A stretch of 7,894 nucleotides of DNA from Verrucomicrobiota bacterium (GTDB taxonomy: Bacteria > Verrucomicrobiota > Verrucomicrobiia > Verrucomicrobiales > DEV007), in contig JAQCER010000115.1 of the NCBI GenBank assembly GCA_027618625.1, positions 1 through 7,894 of the forward strand, read 5' to 3'. The notes under the pieces are model-generated. The model had not been told where the DNA came from, made no database searches, and saw nothing but the letters and a program-made list of their open reading frames with translations. The position numbers and the translations under genes were made by a program. Positions 7,573 through 7,894 of the stretch are shown piece after piece. Within the stretch, counting starts at the first letter, position 1. The number at the start of each line of letters is the position of its first letter.

Positions 7573-7894
7573 TCCAAAAGCTCCAGAACTGAAACCGCCG
7601 GTGTTCCGAATTTCATGGTCATCTGATGGGTCGATGGAATGATCTGCGTCCTCTCCGCACGATTCGGTGGGACGTTTTCGCCGTTTTCCTCGTCAGGGGC
7701 TGCTTCCTTGCCGTCGTTGCTGCCGTCGCTGTCGTCGTTTTCGCCGTTTTCGCCGTTCTCCTCGTCAGGGGCTGCTTCCTTGCCGTCGTTGTCGTCGCTG
7801 CCGTCGCTGTCGTCAGGAGCCGGTTCATTTTCGGATTCCTGCCTGTCGGCTTGTGTGCGTGTACGTGCTTGCCCCGGAGGATTTGCGCTGAGGG
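7569..7894 (-). CDS. Unrecognised protein with acidic repeat tail (5' end off window)
   Basis: Only the last 107 codons are present; the start lies beyond the right edge. The visible part opens with a Pro/Arg/Gln-containing linker (PPGQARTRTQADRQ). It continues with a strongly acidic, Asp/Glu/Asn/Gly-rich low-complexity region holding two tandem copies of a DDSDG...DGKEAAPDEENGEN unit (7674-7814). It ends with a short non-acidic tail (MKFGTPAVSVLELLE). I chose this frame over the Thr/Ala/Lys/Arg-rich one on the same strand because it stays open to the window edge and its TGA overlaps the next ATG in the usual coupled way. No family is recognisable. The acidic part is probably disordered; cation binding is possible but unsupported. 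Confidence 0.65.
   Translation of the reverse strand, partial: LSANPPGQARTRTQADRQESENEPAPDDSDGSDDNDGKEAAPDEENGENGENDDSDGSNDGKEAAPDEENGENVPPNRAERTQIIPSTHQMTMKFGTPAVSVLELLE
7581..7584 (-). promoter_or_regulatory. Shine-Dalgarno site for the beta-sandwich/LTxxQ gene
   Basis: GGAG on the minus strand lies 8 bases before the ATG at 7572. It is the clearest ribosome binding site in the window and supports that start over M17. Confidence 0.6.
7674..7814 (-). repeat. Imperfect tandem repeat inside the acidic coding region
   Basis: Two adjacent units encode 26 residues (7737-7814) and 21 residues (7674-7736). They contain a perfect 33-base direct repeat at 7687-7719 and 7759-7791, with a period of 72 bases. 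Length differences are multiples of three (a lost two-residue step and a lost GEN), so the frame is kept. This suggests a recent in-frame duplication in low-complexity sequence. Confidence 0.85.

Noticed and set aside
7687..7791. CRISPR-like pair of 33-base direct repeats with a 39-base spacer
   Set aside because: There are only two copies, the spacer itself is repeat-like, and all of it is in-frame low-complexity coding sequence.
7619..7828. Thr/Ala/Lys/Arg-rich minus-strand frame of 69 codons
   Set aside because: It is a shadow of the same repeats. The acidic frame is open to the edge and ends in an ATGA overlap with the next gene.

Overview
This window is one tightly packed minus-strand gene cluster, read from right (7894) to left (1). 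It suits a planctomycete or a close relative in the PVC group. The reasons are the gene families: a secreted 'DDGAVFYLNG'-type beta-sandwich protein, a HEAT-repeat protein with a signal peptide, MoxR, DUF58, and a BatA-like double-transmembrane VWA protein with a glutamine-amidotransferase-like fold. Weak Shine-Dalgarno sites and moderately high GC (judged by eye, not computed) also fit. The taxonomic call is inference from family knowledge.

Layout in transcription order: (1) the 3' end of an unrecognised gene with an acidic, tandemly repeated tail (7569-7894). (2) A secreted protein with a beta-sandwich domain and a helical, LTxxQ-rich C-terminus (5992-7572). (3) A membrane-anchored or secreted HEAT-repeat protein (5030-5995). 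(4) A MoxR AAA+ ATPase (3948-5006). (5) A DUF58 protein with a VWA metal site (3020-3928). (6) A very long open frame from a TTG at 2998 that runs off the left edge with no stop: a complete BatA-like VWA membrane protein continuing in frame into a second, signal-peptide-like segment and the N-terminal part of what looks like a planctomycete PQQ-propeller-type periplasmic protein. Genes 1/2 and 2/3 overlap by 4 bases, and the other gaps are 19 to 23 bases. The set therefore looks like one operon. No internal promoter or terminator is visible, and no gap is long enough to hold another gene.

How the genes may work together: MoxR, DUF58 and BatA-type VWA proteins form a known recurring module in which the ATPase is thought to act as a chaperone-like remodeller and the VWA proteins as metal-dependent adaptors at the membrane. 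The three secreted or anchored proteins in the same transcript (beta-sandwich/LTxxQ, HEAT, PQQ-like) are candidate periplasmic partners or clients. That link is inference from context. The most unusual point is the missing stop codon between the VWA protein and the following secreted segment, which makes one predicted polypeptide of at least 999 residues.

The many plus-strand open frames across the window are shadows of these minus-strand genes.
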